Assembly: GCA_964372115.1 (NCBI GenBank)
Contig: CAYJPN010000003.1
Location: forward strand, 124,001 to 188,000
Source of the DNA: CG2-30-36-16 sp964372115
Lineage (GTDB): Bacteria; Bacteroidota; Ignavibacteria; Ignavibacteriales; Ignavibacteriaceae
Length of the DNA: 64,000 nt
Direction: 5' to 3'
The translations under genes were made by a program, and so were the position numbers. Below, piece by piece: positions 53,416-61,575 of the stretch (its first letter is position 1; every line of letters starts with the position of its first letter). The notes beneath the pieces are model-generated. The model did no database searches. It saw only the letters and a list, made by a program, of their open reading frames with translations, and was not told the DNA's origin.

Positions 53416-55290
53416 TTAAGATATAAATTTACCGCGTTTAGTATAATGTGTATGAAGAAGTTTATGCGATAAATGTCCGCATGGACCATCGGTAAGAAAC
53501 TTTTCGTAAAGATATTTTACGTGAGTATTCTCGTGCGATTTTCTTACAGGCAATGATTCTTCTTCTTCGTATATTGCGTTTGCACGCGCAGCGCGAATCT
53601 CTTCACTTGTAGGAATTGGTTGACCACCGCCGCCAATACAGCCGCCCGGACAAGCCATTATTTCAATAAAGTGAACATCGTTTAATTCTCCGCGTTTAAG
53701 CATTTCCATAACTATTTTTGCGTTTGCGGTACCATGAGCAACAACAAACTTTAACTCGGCGCCTTCGAGGAATTTATAATCTTCCACACAGTTTTCGAGT
53801 TTTACCGAAGCTTGTTTTACACCCTGGAATCCACGACAGGGTTCAATCCTTAAGTTTTCAAAAGGAACTTCTCTGCCGGTTACAAGCTCGTATGCTGTGC
53901 GCAAAGCAGCTTCCATAACGCCACCTGTTGCACCGAATATAAGTCCGGCGCCGGAAGCGTCACCAAAAGGATCATCAAAATGTGTAGTTGGCATTTCCGG
54001 TAAATGAATACCTGCTTCTTTTATCATCTTTGCCATTTCGCGGGTTGTTAAACCGTAATCAACATCTTTGAAACCGGAGTCAGTCATTTCCGGACGGTTA
54101 CATTCAAACTTCTTAGCAGAACAGGGCATAAGCGCTACCGTAACTATATCTTCCGGTTTTATGTTTGCTTCTTTTGCATAAAAAGTTTTTATAACCGCAC
54201 CGAACATTTGTTGCGGCGATTTTGCTGTTGAAAGATGTTCGAGGTATTCGGGATAAAAATGTTCAATATATTTTACCCAACCCGGTGAACATGAGGTAAA
54301 CTGGGGAAGTTTTACCGATTCATCTTTATCAACAAGTACAGCTTTTAATCTATTCAGAAGTTCAGTTCCTTCTTCCATGATTGTTAGATCGGCTGTAAAA
54401 TTGGTGTCGAATACTTTATCGAAACCAATTCTTCTTAGCGCGGTGTTTAGCTCGCCGGTGTACGATTTTCCTGCGGGTTGCCCAAACTCTTCGCCTATAG
54501 CTGCGCGTGGAGATGGGGCGGTTTGAATAACTACATGTTTTGTCGGATCGTCTATGGCTGCCCAAATATCATCCGAAGGATCGTTTGCATGTAGTGCGCC
54601 GGTTGGGCATCTGTTAATACACTGACCGCAGTTTATACAAACCACATCTGCAAGCGCTTTATCATAGAATGTGCCGATATGAGTTTTATCGCCTCTGTCT
54701 ATTGCTTCGAGAACGCCAACCTCCTGAAGGTCGATGCATGTTCTAACGCAGCGTTTACAAAGTACGCATTTATTCATATCGCGAATAACTGACGGGGATG
54801 ATTTATCTATTTCGAAGAGAGGTTTATCAACATGTCCGAATGTAAAATTATCAACACCGTATTCTTTTGCCAGTGCCTGCAGTTCGCAATTATTATTCCG
54901 CACGCATGAATAACATTCCCCGTAATGTTCGCTTAAAAGAAGATCGATAATGTGTCTTCTTGCTTTACGAACCATCGGGGTTGTTGTTTTAATTTTAATA
55001 GGTGCGGTAATAGGGAATGAACATGAAGTTTGCAGGGTACGCATTCCTTCAACATCCACAACACACATGCGGCATGTGCCGGCAATGCATAAATCGGGGT
55101 GATGACATAAAGTAGGAATGTGTATCTGGTTTTCTTTACATGCTTCTAAGATTGTAGTTCCGAAAGGAACACTTACTTTTTTCTCATTTATTTCAACTGT
55201 AACTGTTCCGCCAATTGTATTTATGTCAGCCGGTATTTCAACTATGTGCGGCTGCTGGCTAACAGGAGTTCTACTATCACGCTTTGCCAT
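53416..55290 (-). CDS. hydA: NAD-linked [FeFe]-hydrogenase catalytic subunit HydA (set 1)
   Basis: 624 residues. Domains in order: N-terminal [2Fe-2S] (CKENQIHIPTLCHHPD to about 95), His-ligated [4Fe-4S] (EHYGECYSCVRNNNCELQ, 121-138), two [4Fe-4S] ferredoxin motifs (CVLCKRCVRTC, CINCGQCINRC), and the H-cluster domain with L1 as FTSCSPGW (332-338), L2 as MPCSAKKFE and L3 as IMACPGGCIGGGGQP. In L1 the second Cys of the usual TSCCP is Ser335. Overlaps the hydB gene by 14 bases. With HydB and HydC it should form a cytosolic, probably electron-bifurcating, H2:NAD/ferredoxin complex. Confidence 0.93.
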   Translation of the reverse strand: MAKRDSRTPVSQQPHIVEIPADINTIGGTVTVEINEKKVSVPFGTTILEACKENQIHIPTLCHHPDLCIAGTCRMCVVDVEGMRTLQTSCSFPITAPIKIKTTTPMVRKARRHIIDLLLSEHYGECYSCVRNNNCELQALAKEYGVDNFTFGHVDKPLFEIDKSSPSVIRDMNKCVLCKRCVRTCIDLQEVGVLEAIDRGDKTHIGTFYDKALADVVCINCGQCINRCPTGALHANDPSDDIWAAIDDPTKHVVIQTAPSPRAAIGEEFGQPAGKSYTGELNTALRRIGFDKVFDTNFTADLTIMEEGTELLNRLKAVLVDKDESVKLPQFTSCSPGWVKYIEHFYPEYLEHLSTAKSPQQMFGAVIKTFYAKEANIKPEDIVTVALMPCSAKKFECNRPEMTDSGFKDVDYGLTTREMAKMIKEAGIHLPEMPTTHFDDPFGDASGAGLIFGATGGVMEAALRTAYELVTGREVPFENLRIEPCRGFQGVKQASVKLENCVEDYKFLEGAELKFVVAHGTANAKIVMEMLKRGELNDVHFIEIMACPGGCIGGGGQPIPTSEEIRAARANAIYEEEESLPVRKSHENTHVKYLYEKFLTDGPCGHLSHKLLHTHYTKRGKFIS

Positions 55291-56500
55291 TGCTGCCTCC
55301 GGTTCTGTTTGTACTATTTAATATTTCTTCTTTAAAGTTTTCTAAAATTGATATAAACGGGTTAGGCGATGATTGTCCTAATCCGCATTTTGAAGCGACC
55401 TGCATTGTCTTTCCTAATTCCTTTAATGTATTGATGTAACTGAAAGTAAAGTCGCCGTTTTCAATTTTTTTAACTCCTTCAAGAAGTTTTATATTTCCTA
55501 TTCGGCAAGGAGTGCACTGACCGCATGATTCTTCAACAAAAAACTCCATAAAGTTTTTTAATACTTTTAGCATGTTTCTGCTTTCGTTGAATATCATGAT
55601 CGAACCGCCGGTTGCAACATCTTCGTATGCAAATGTTCTATCGAATTGCGATTTAGGAATACAAACACCCGATGCGCCTCCTATCTGTACAGCTTTTGTA
55701 TTTTCTGCACCAACGATGAACAACAGCTCGGATATTTTTGTACCCCAGGGTAATTCGTAAACACCAGGGAGGGAGCAGTCACCCGAAACAGAGAATAATT
55801 TTGAGCCTGTGGATTTATCTGTTCCGTGTTGTTTAAACCAGTCGCCGCCTTTTATCAATATATGCGGTACGGCTGCTAAAGTTTCAACATTATTTACAAC
55901 TGTAGGGTAACCCATATAACCTGTGTTAACAGGATAAGGAGGGCGATTTCTCGGTTCGCCACGGTTGCCTTCAAGCGATTCAATGAGCGCGGTTTCTTCA
56001 CCGCAAACATATGCGCCGGAGCCAAGACGAATTGTTATATCAAAATTAAAACCTTCTTTGCCTAGAATATTTTTGCCGAGTAAATTATCTTTTCTCATTT
56101 CTTCGAGATAATCTTCAAGCGATTTAAGCATATATTCATATTCGCCGCGGAGGTAAACAATACCTTCTTTTGCACCGATTGTGAATCCCGCTATAACCAT
56201 TCCGTCAAAAACAAGTTCGGGAAATTCGAGTAACAATACTCTGTCTTTAAATGTACCGGGCTCTCCTTCATCGGCATTACAAACAATGTATTTTTTTTCT
56301 CCGTTAGCGGCAGCAGATAACATCCATTTGGTAGCGGTAGGAAATCCTGCGCCGCCTCTTCCTTTTAAACCCGAAGCTTTTAATTCGAAAAGAATATCAT
56401 TTCTTCCGATCTCTATTGCTTTTCTAACTGATTTACCTCGCGTGTATTCAGAAAAGATTACCGGGCCTGTACGCTGTTTCTTTTTTATTATAGTTTCCAT
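55277..56500 (-). CDS. hydB: NuoF-like flavoprotein subunit HydB (short form)
   Basis: 407 residues. It has the FMN/NAD site (GLKGRGGAGFPTATKW, near 45-60; GSGAYVCGEETALIESLEG, near 160), then the N3-type [4Fe-4S] motif ESCGQCTPCRIG and KCGLGQSSPNP. It lacks the N-terminal thioredoxin-like [2Fe-2S] domain and the C-terminal 2[4Fe-4S] domain of long HydB proteins, so it is the minimal NuoF core. Binds FMN and NAD(H). 9 bases after hydC. Confidence 0.9.
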   Translation of the reverse strand: METIIKKKQRTGPVIFSEYTRGKSVRKAIEIGRNDILFELKASGLKGRGGAGFPTATKWMLSAAANGEKKYIVCNADEGEPGTFKDRVLLLEFPELVFDGMVIAGFTIGAKEGIVYLRGEYEYMLKSLEDYLEEMRKDNLLGKNILGKEGFNFDITIRLGSGAYVCGEETALIESLEGNRGEPRNRPPYPVNTGYMGYPTVVNNVETLAAVPHILIKGGDWFKQHGTDKSTGSKLFSVSGDCSLPGVYELPWGTKISELLFIVGAENTKAVQIGGASGVCIPKSQFDRTFAYEDVATGGSIMIFNESRNMLKVLKNFMEFFVEESCGQCTPCRIGNIKLLEGVKKIENGDFTFSYINTLKELGKTMQVASKCGLGQSSPNPFISILENFKEEILNSTNRTGGSNGKA

Positions 56501-56509
56501 AATCCTTTC

Positions 56510-56983
56510 CTACTTAATTTCCGATAAAATTTTTACTGCTTTTTCAGGATCAAGTTTTGTATAAACTCTTTCGTTAACAATCATAGCAGGCCCCTGGTCG
56601 CACATGCCTACGCAGTTTGTATATTCGAGAGTAATCCTTTTGTCCTTTGTTGTTTCGCCGAAGTTTATTCCAAGTTCGCGTTTTATTGCGTTTGCAACAC
56701 CTGTTTTCCCTGCCATATCACAGGAAATGGTCTGACAAAGGCGGACTATATTTCTTCCCTGAGGATTTGAATGTAAAAACGAGTAGAAAGAAATAACACT
56801 GTAAACTTCTACAGGATGTATATTCATCAACCTCGCAATTTCTTGCTGTGCAAAATCGGATACATATTTATGCTTTCTTTGTACTGACTGAAGGATTGGC
56901 ATCAATGCAGAACGATCTGCTCCATATTTAGCAACAAGTTCTTCAATTTCTTCTGAAAGCGCATTTTTTTCGAATACCAGCAT
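56510..56983 (-). CDS. hydC: NuoE-like [2Fe-2S] subunit HydC
   Basis: 157 residues from the ATG at 56983, chosen because GGGAGGG precedes it by 5 bases and the upstream frame only extends from a TTG inside the receiver gene. The four ligands of the thioredoxin-like ferredoxin are present: CQTISC (C-x4-C) and CVGMCDQGP (C-x3-C). Passes electrons between HydB and partners. It begins one base past the receiver gene stop and so is coupled to the signalling genes. Confidence 0.92.
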   Translation of the reverse strand: MLVFEKNALSEEIEELVAKYGADRSALMPILQSVQRKHKYVSDFAQQEIARLMNIHPVEVYSVISFYSFLHSNPQGRNIVRLCQTISCDMAGKTGVANAIKRELGINFGETTKDKRITLEYTNCVGMCDQGPAMIVNERVYTKLDPEKAVKILSEIK

Positions 56984-56984
56984 T

Positions 56985-57365
56985 TTATCCCTCCCTCTTT
57001 TTCTGCAACAGTTTTTCCACTTTTGCAACCAACTGTTCCGGCGAGATTGGTTTTTCTACGAAGTCATCAACAGGTACCATTTCGTTTATACCGAAATCCA
57101 TGCCGATTGATTTTGATACGGATGTATACATCAGTATCGGTGTCTTGATATTCTCCTTGCGAAATTTTTGTGCAAGGAAAAAACCATCATCCGGTTCGTT
57201 CATCATAACATCAAGTATGATGAGATCCGGGTTGTTGTCCTTAACGATTTTGTAACCATCGTTAGGGTTAGAAGCCGTGATTACCTCGAAACCTTTTGAG
57301 GTTAACACCAGGCTGCTGGCGTCGAGGATATCAGGATCGTCGTCTATGATCGCTATTTTTTGCAT
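56985..57365 (-). CDS. Stand-alone response regulator receiver
   Basis: 126 residues, CheY-like. Acidic DDDPDI, phospho-acceptor Asp in IILDVMMNEPDDGF, the Thr/Ser switch (LMYTSVS) and Lys in EKPISPE are all present. No output domain. The Asp is followed by a D-D-G-F insertion shared with the receiver at 59006. One base before hydC, so presumably co-translated with the hydrogenase genes. Confidence 0.9.
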   Translation of the reverse strand: MQKIAIIDDDPDILDASSLVLTSKGFEVITASNPNDGYKIVKDNNPDLIILDVMMNEPDDGFFLAQKFRKENIKTPILMYTSVSKSIGMDFGINEMVPVDDFVEKPISPEQLVAKVEKLLQKKREG

Positions 57366-57458
57366 AGAGCCCCTACTCCTTTATTATTAGTTAGTGTATT
57401 TAGTTAGTGCTTTTAAGCTATTTATAAAATTATTTTCTTCAAATATAATGAACACTTT

Positions 57459-58934
57459 TTAACAGGGTAAAAACACCCTAAATAAAGTGCCGTTATTGTA
57501 TTCACTTTCAACTTCAATTTTGCCTGCGTATGAGTCAGTTATCCGTTTTACAATTGATAAACCGAGTCCTGTACCGCTAATATTTTTTGTAAGTTCATTT
57601 TTTGCCCGGAAGAATTCGTGGAATAGTTTTTCTTTTTCTTCCGGTTTCATTCCTATTCCGCTGTCTTTTATTTCAACAATGTTATAACTGTTTGAATTCT
57701 TCAGTGTTATATTTATCTGTCCATCAACCGTATTATATTTTATAGCGTTGCTGATTAGATTTGTAAATAATCTTGTTATTTCATCGTTGTCAGCTTTTAT
57801 GGGTGGGGCTGGCGCATTATAATTTGCCGACACAGTTATATTTTTATCTTTAAGATCGAGCTGGAATAACTCAATTATACTTTCGAGTATTGCTTGTAAA
57901 TCTATTTCTTTTATCTCGCGATTCACGGTTTTCATTTCCATTCTTGAAATATCGAGCAAGTCGTTCACCATTTTCAGCAGCGAGTCGAGCCTAAGCTGCG
58001 ACCTCAAAATAAAACTCTGCCGCTGGTCGTCAGTTATTTTTACGGTTCCATCGGTAAATAACTTTAAGTAGCCGTACACAGCAGCTATCGGCGCTTTCAA
58101 CTCGTGCGAAACCATCGAGACAAACTGTGACTTTAAATGTTCTATTTTTTTTAATTCGGTTATATTTTTTATAACTACTACCACACCGGCAAGTGTTCCG
58201 TCCGGGTGAAGGACGGGGGAAGATGTAGCCTCGATAAACAATTCATAATTGGTTAAAAGTTCTACCTGGGTGCTGTAAGACTTTTGCTTAGAATTTTCGG
58301 CATCCAAAATTTTTGTAATTAATAAAGCAATATCGGGGTGCAGTTTATCAATAATATATTCCTCGATGTATATAACATTGAGCTGCAAAAATTTTAACGC
58401 GCTCGGGTTATAAAGCACTGCCTCACCCGCTTTATTTACAACAAGCAGTCCGTCGGTAATAGAATTGATTATGGTATTAAGACGGGTTTTTTCAAACGCC
58501 ACTTCAAGCAGTCGTGTTTCTCTTTCACGCTGCCACTTCTCCGATTCCACCAGAAGCACACGTTTGTCGTAACCCTTTTTTAATTGGAACAACAATTCAT
58601 CGGGCAGAAATGGTTTTGGAATGTAACTATACGCCCCTATTTTAGTAGCTTCAATAGCGGTATCGTAACTTGCATAAGCAGTAGCAATAAAGCAAACGGT
58701 ATTCGGATAAACTTTAATGATCTCCTTTAAAACTTCGATGCCGTCTACATCGGGCATCTTTAAGTCGATCAACGCCAAATCATATTCTGTTTTAGTCCCG
58801 AGTGCTATTCCTTCGGTACCGTTTTCGGCGGCATCTACACTGTAGCCCTCAAGTTCTAATAATCTTTTTGTGCCAATCCGCAGTCCTTTTTCGTCATCTA
58901 CTATAAGTACTTTTGGTTTGCTGCTGTTATCCAT
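57459..58934 (-). CDS. Receiver-PAS-histidine kinase hybrid
   Basis: 491 residues from the ATG at 58934. A longer frame begins at a TTG that overlaps the upstream gene, but its extra 31 residues look non-domain. Order: receiver (KVLIVDDEKGLRIGTKRL, Asp in LALIDLKMPDVDG), a linker helix, a PAS-like domain (ITDGLLVVNKAGEAVLYNPSAL), HisKA with SMVSHELKAPIAAVYGYL, and HATPase (NLISNAIKYNT, DSGIGMKPEE, GTGLGLSIVKR). It can both accept and donate phosphate. No membrane helix. Confidence 0.9.
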   Translation of the reverse strand: MDNSSKPKVLIVDDEKGLRIGTKRLLELEGYSVDAAENGTEGIALGTKTEYDLALIDLKMPDVDGIEVLKEIIKVYPNTVCFIATAYASYDTAIEATKIGAYSYIPKPFLPDELLFQLKKGYDKRVLLVESEKWQRERETRLLEVAFEKTRLNTIINSITDGLLVVNKAGEAVLYNPSALKFLQLNVIYIEEYIIDKLHPDIALLITKILDAENSKQKSYSTQVELLTNYELFIEATSSPVLHPDGTLAGVVVVIKNITELKKIEHLKSQFVSMVSHELKAPIAAVYGYLKLFTDGTVKITDDQRQSFILRSQLRLDSLLKMVNDLLDISRMEMKTVNREIKEIDLQAILESIIELFQLDLKDKNITVSANYNAPAPPIKADNDEITRLFTNLISNAIKYNTVDGQINITLKNSNSYNIVEIKDSGIGMKPEEKEKLFHEFFRAKNELTKNISGTGLGLSIVKRITDSYAGKIEVESEYNNGTLFRVFLPC

Positions 58935-59005
58935 AATAGTATATTTATATTTTTTTGAATAGCGTGCGGCGCTTGAAGTGCCGGCAATCTGTTCTGAATG
59001 AAACT

Positions 59006-59419
59006 TTATTTTTTGTGTAAAGCCCAAAACTCATTAAGTTTTTGAGCCAGTTCTTCTATAACCACAGGTTTATTTAAAATGCCGTCGCATTTTAGCCACT
59101 CTTTTTCTTCTTCAGTAGAAGCGCCGAACTTAAAGCCCGTTACATAAGCAGCCGAAGTAACAACAAAAACCGGTATAGTTTTACCATGGGCATCTTTTTT
59201 TATTTTATAGCTTAATATAAAACCGCTGTCGTGTTCTTCCATTATCAAATCGAGAACAGCAGCGTCTGGTTTTATTCGGTTAAAAACTTCCCAGCCTTCT
59301 TTACCGCTTGCTGCTGTAAAAACCTCGTAGTTCCTTGATTCAAGTAATAATTTATTTTGCTCTAATAAATCTATGTCGTCGTCTACTAATAATATTTTTT
59401 TCTTTTCCATTGCAGTCAT
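59006..59419 (-). CDS. Stand-alone response regulator receiver
   Basis: 137 residues, CheY-like: VDDDIDLLEQ, Asp in AVLDLIMEEHDSGF, VTSAAYVTG and the terminal Lys in LNKPVVIEE. The loop after VTSAAY is longer than normal (GASTEEEKEWLKCDG). No output domain. Its gene follows the hydrogenase-kinase fusion by 18 bases, so it is the probable phosphate acceptor of that kinase. Confidence 0.9.
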   Translation of the reverse strand: MTAMEKKKILLVDDDIDLLEQNKLLLESRNYEVFTAASGKEGWEVFNRIKPDAAVLDLIMEEHDSGFILSYKIKKDAHGKTIPVFVVTSAAYVTGFKFGASTEEEKEWLKCDGILNKPVVIEELAQKLNEFWALHKK

Positions 59420-59437
59420 TCTATTTTTCTATTTTCT

Positions 59438-61429
59438 CTAAATAACCCTTTGTTCTTGAAGAGATATATTTTTTGGTAGTTTAATTTTGAAAGTAGTTCC
59501 TTCACCGGGTTTACTTTCAAAGGTTATATGCCCCCGGTGCATTTTTATAATTCCGTATGTTATCGCAAGACCTAATCCGGTTCCTTTTCCCATTTTTTTT
59601 GTCGTAAAAAAAGGAGTAAATATTTTCCCGATATTTTCTTTCGGTATACCGCATCCGGTGTCTTTAATTTGTGTAATTACATTTTCGTCATCCGAAAAAA
59701 TTTCAATAAGCAGTTTTTTATTTTCGCAATCTTCCATCGATTCGCAGGCATTGTTAATAATATTTAAGAATACCTGTTTAAGCTGATCTTTGTCGCCTTC
59801 AATTTTGTGTCCGTTGCTGTTTTCAAACTCAATTTTTACATCTTGATGAACCGGGTGCATTTTAATTCCGCGGGTTATGCCTGATAAAAGATTAAATAAA
59901 TTGATTTGTTCAATATTTAGTTTTCCCTGACGGGCAAAATTTAAAAGGTTAGCCACAATATTTTTACAGCGCGTTGCCTCTTCAATTATAAGCGATAAAT
60001 CCTCTACCGGCTGTTCATTATCAGACTTTTGCGCGAGCGCTTTTTTTAACATCGATGAATAAAGCATAATCGAGCCAAGCGGATTATTAATCTCATGGGC
60101 TACACCGGCGGCAAGCTGACCTATTGAAGCGAGTTTTTCTGCTGTCCGCAACTGGTCTTCGGCGTTGTTTAAATCGTCATAGGCTTTAGCAAGTTGTTCT
60201 ATAAGCAGCGGCAGACACATTTCTTTTTCCGCGAGTCCTTTTGCAATGGCAACTGCAAATTCGCGGCATGTACCGTAACCACAGGCGCCGCAGTTTAACT
60301 CATCGGTTATCTCGTGTTTTTGAAGTTCATATAAAATTCGTTTTATCGTATCTTCCGATGGATATGGACGACGTTGATTTTTTACAGTGAAGTTACGTTT
60401 AAAATTAATATTGCGGCTGTTATATATATTGCTTTTCCATACATACTTGTCTATGCTGTGGAGGTTTTGCTCGACAAATTTTATAACCTTTTCACGTTTA
60501 GAATAATAATTCAAATCTGAGTCTATAGCTGGCCCATTAATGCAACCCTCACAGAATAACAAATCGACAAACTTTGCGTTAATTTTGTTATCAGAAATCT
60601 CTTCAATTAACTCCACAACTTTTTTCTTTCCTTCAACAACAATGGTTTCTTTTTCGAGTATATCACCGCTTATGTTTGATGCTTTTAGCAAACCGCCCGA
60701 CAAAGGATAACTTTTTCCAAGATACGCATGTGGCGGGTCGAAGTAAGAATCCTCAAGATTATCGAGCAGAATTTCCTTTTCCAAAAAGATTTTTTTTAAT
60801 TCGGTAAAAGTTAATACTCCATCAATCACTCCGGCAACATCCGGATCAACGGCTTCGCTTTTTTTTGCGATGCATGGACCGATAAATACAACCTTTATGC
60901 TGCTACCGTAATTTGTCTTCAAATATCTTCCTAACGCAATCATCGGCGAAACGACGCGTGCCAGGTTTGGAACAAGTTCTTGATAATACATTTCAATGAA
61001 GTTTACAACCGCCGGGCAAGAGGATGTTATTATTGTATTTGAATTTTCGCTTTTATAATAATTAGTGTACTGTTCGCTTATTAAATCAGCCCCGAATGCG
61101 GTTTCTACAACTTCATTAAAGCCAAGTATTTTTAAGGCTGTTGGTACTTTTAGATAATTATCCGGGAATGATGCCGCAAATGAAGGGGCAATGATTGCAA
61201 TGGTTTTGTCTTTACCGAGAAAATGATTTATTACAAGATCAACATCGCTTTCAATTTGTTTTGCGTTCTGCGAACAAACTTTTATACAATGCCCGCATGA
61301 GATACACCTTTCGGAAATAACTCTTGCCTGTCCGTTTTCAACACGGATGGCTTTTGCCGGACATTCCCGTATGCACGAGTAACATCTCCGGCAGCGGTCT
61401 TCTATTGTACTAACTATTCCTGCATTCAT
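59438..61429 (-). CDS. Hydrogenase-like sensor histidine kinase (sensory [FeFe]-hydrogenase fused to kinase)
   Basis: 663 residues, a multi-domain fusion. Residues 13-58: two [4Fe-4S] motifs (CRRCYSCIRECP, CISCGHCIKVC). About 70-320: [FeFe]-hydrogenase large-subunit fold with L1 as TSSCPA (135-140), L2 as GPCIAKKSE (184-192) and L3 as FCEGCINGP (292-300), so the cubane cysteines (138, 186, 293, 296) remain but the proton-relay Cys of TSCC is Ser137. 380-405: Fe-S domain CGACGYGTC ... EKEMC. 430 to end: HisKA with AGVAHEINNPLGSI (His445) and HATPase with NIINNACESM, DTGCGIPKE and GTGLGLAITYG. Probably senses H2 or redox state in the cytosol and signals by phosphorylation. Confidence 0.88.
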   Translation of the reverse strand: MNAGIVSTIEDRCRRCYSCIRECPAKAIRVENGQARVISERCISCGHCIKVCSQNAKQIESDVDLVINHFLGKDKTIAIIAPSFAASFPDNYLKVPTALKILGFNEVVETAFGADLISEQYTNYYKSENSNTIITSSCPAVVNFIEMYYQELVPNLARVVSPMIALGRYLKTNYGSSIKVVFIGPCIAKKSEAVDPDVAGVIDGVLTFTELKKIFLEKEILLDNLEDSYFDPPHAYLGKSYPLSGGLLKASNISGDILEKETIVVEGKKKVVELIEEISDNKINAKFVDLLFCEGCINGPAIDSDLNYYSKREKVIKFVEQNLHSIDKYVWKSNIYNSRNINFKRNFTVKNQRRPYPSEDTIKRILYELQKHEITDELNCGACGYGTCREFAVAIAKGLAEKEMCLPLLIEQLAKAYDDLNNAEDQLRTAEKLASIGQLAAGVAHEINNPLGSIMLYSSMLKKALAQKSDNEQPVEDLSLIIEEATRCKNIVANLLNFARQGKLNIEQINLFNLLSGITRGIKMHPVHQDVKIEFENSNGHKIEGDKDQLKQVFLNIINNACESMEDCENKKLLIEIFSDDENVITQIKDTGCGIPKENIGKIFTPFFTTKKMGKGTGLGLAITYGIIKMHRGHITFESKPGEGTTFKIKLPKNISLQEQRVI

Positions 61430-61456
61430 TAGAAGCGACTAATATTTCTATTTTTC

Positions 61457-61480
61457 TTACTCTTACTCTTACTCTTACTC
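61457..61480. repeat. (TTACTC)4 hexanucleotide repeat
   Basis: Four perfect units, 27 bases upstream of the hydrogenase-kinase start codon, in its 5' leader (GAGTAA on the coding strand, purine-rich). Length changes could affect translation or spacing. Confidence 0.85.
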
Positions 61481-61575
61481 TTTTTTCTCAATTGTAATTC
61501 ATCCATCAACTTACGAAGCTAAAAGTTGACTAATAGTCAATAATTACAGTATCTTCTGAAAACTCCAAAAGCATC

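Noticed and set aside
55277..55290. Frameshift between hydB and hydA
   Set aside because: Both proteins have complete, expected termini; the 14-base overlap is ordinary translational coupling.
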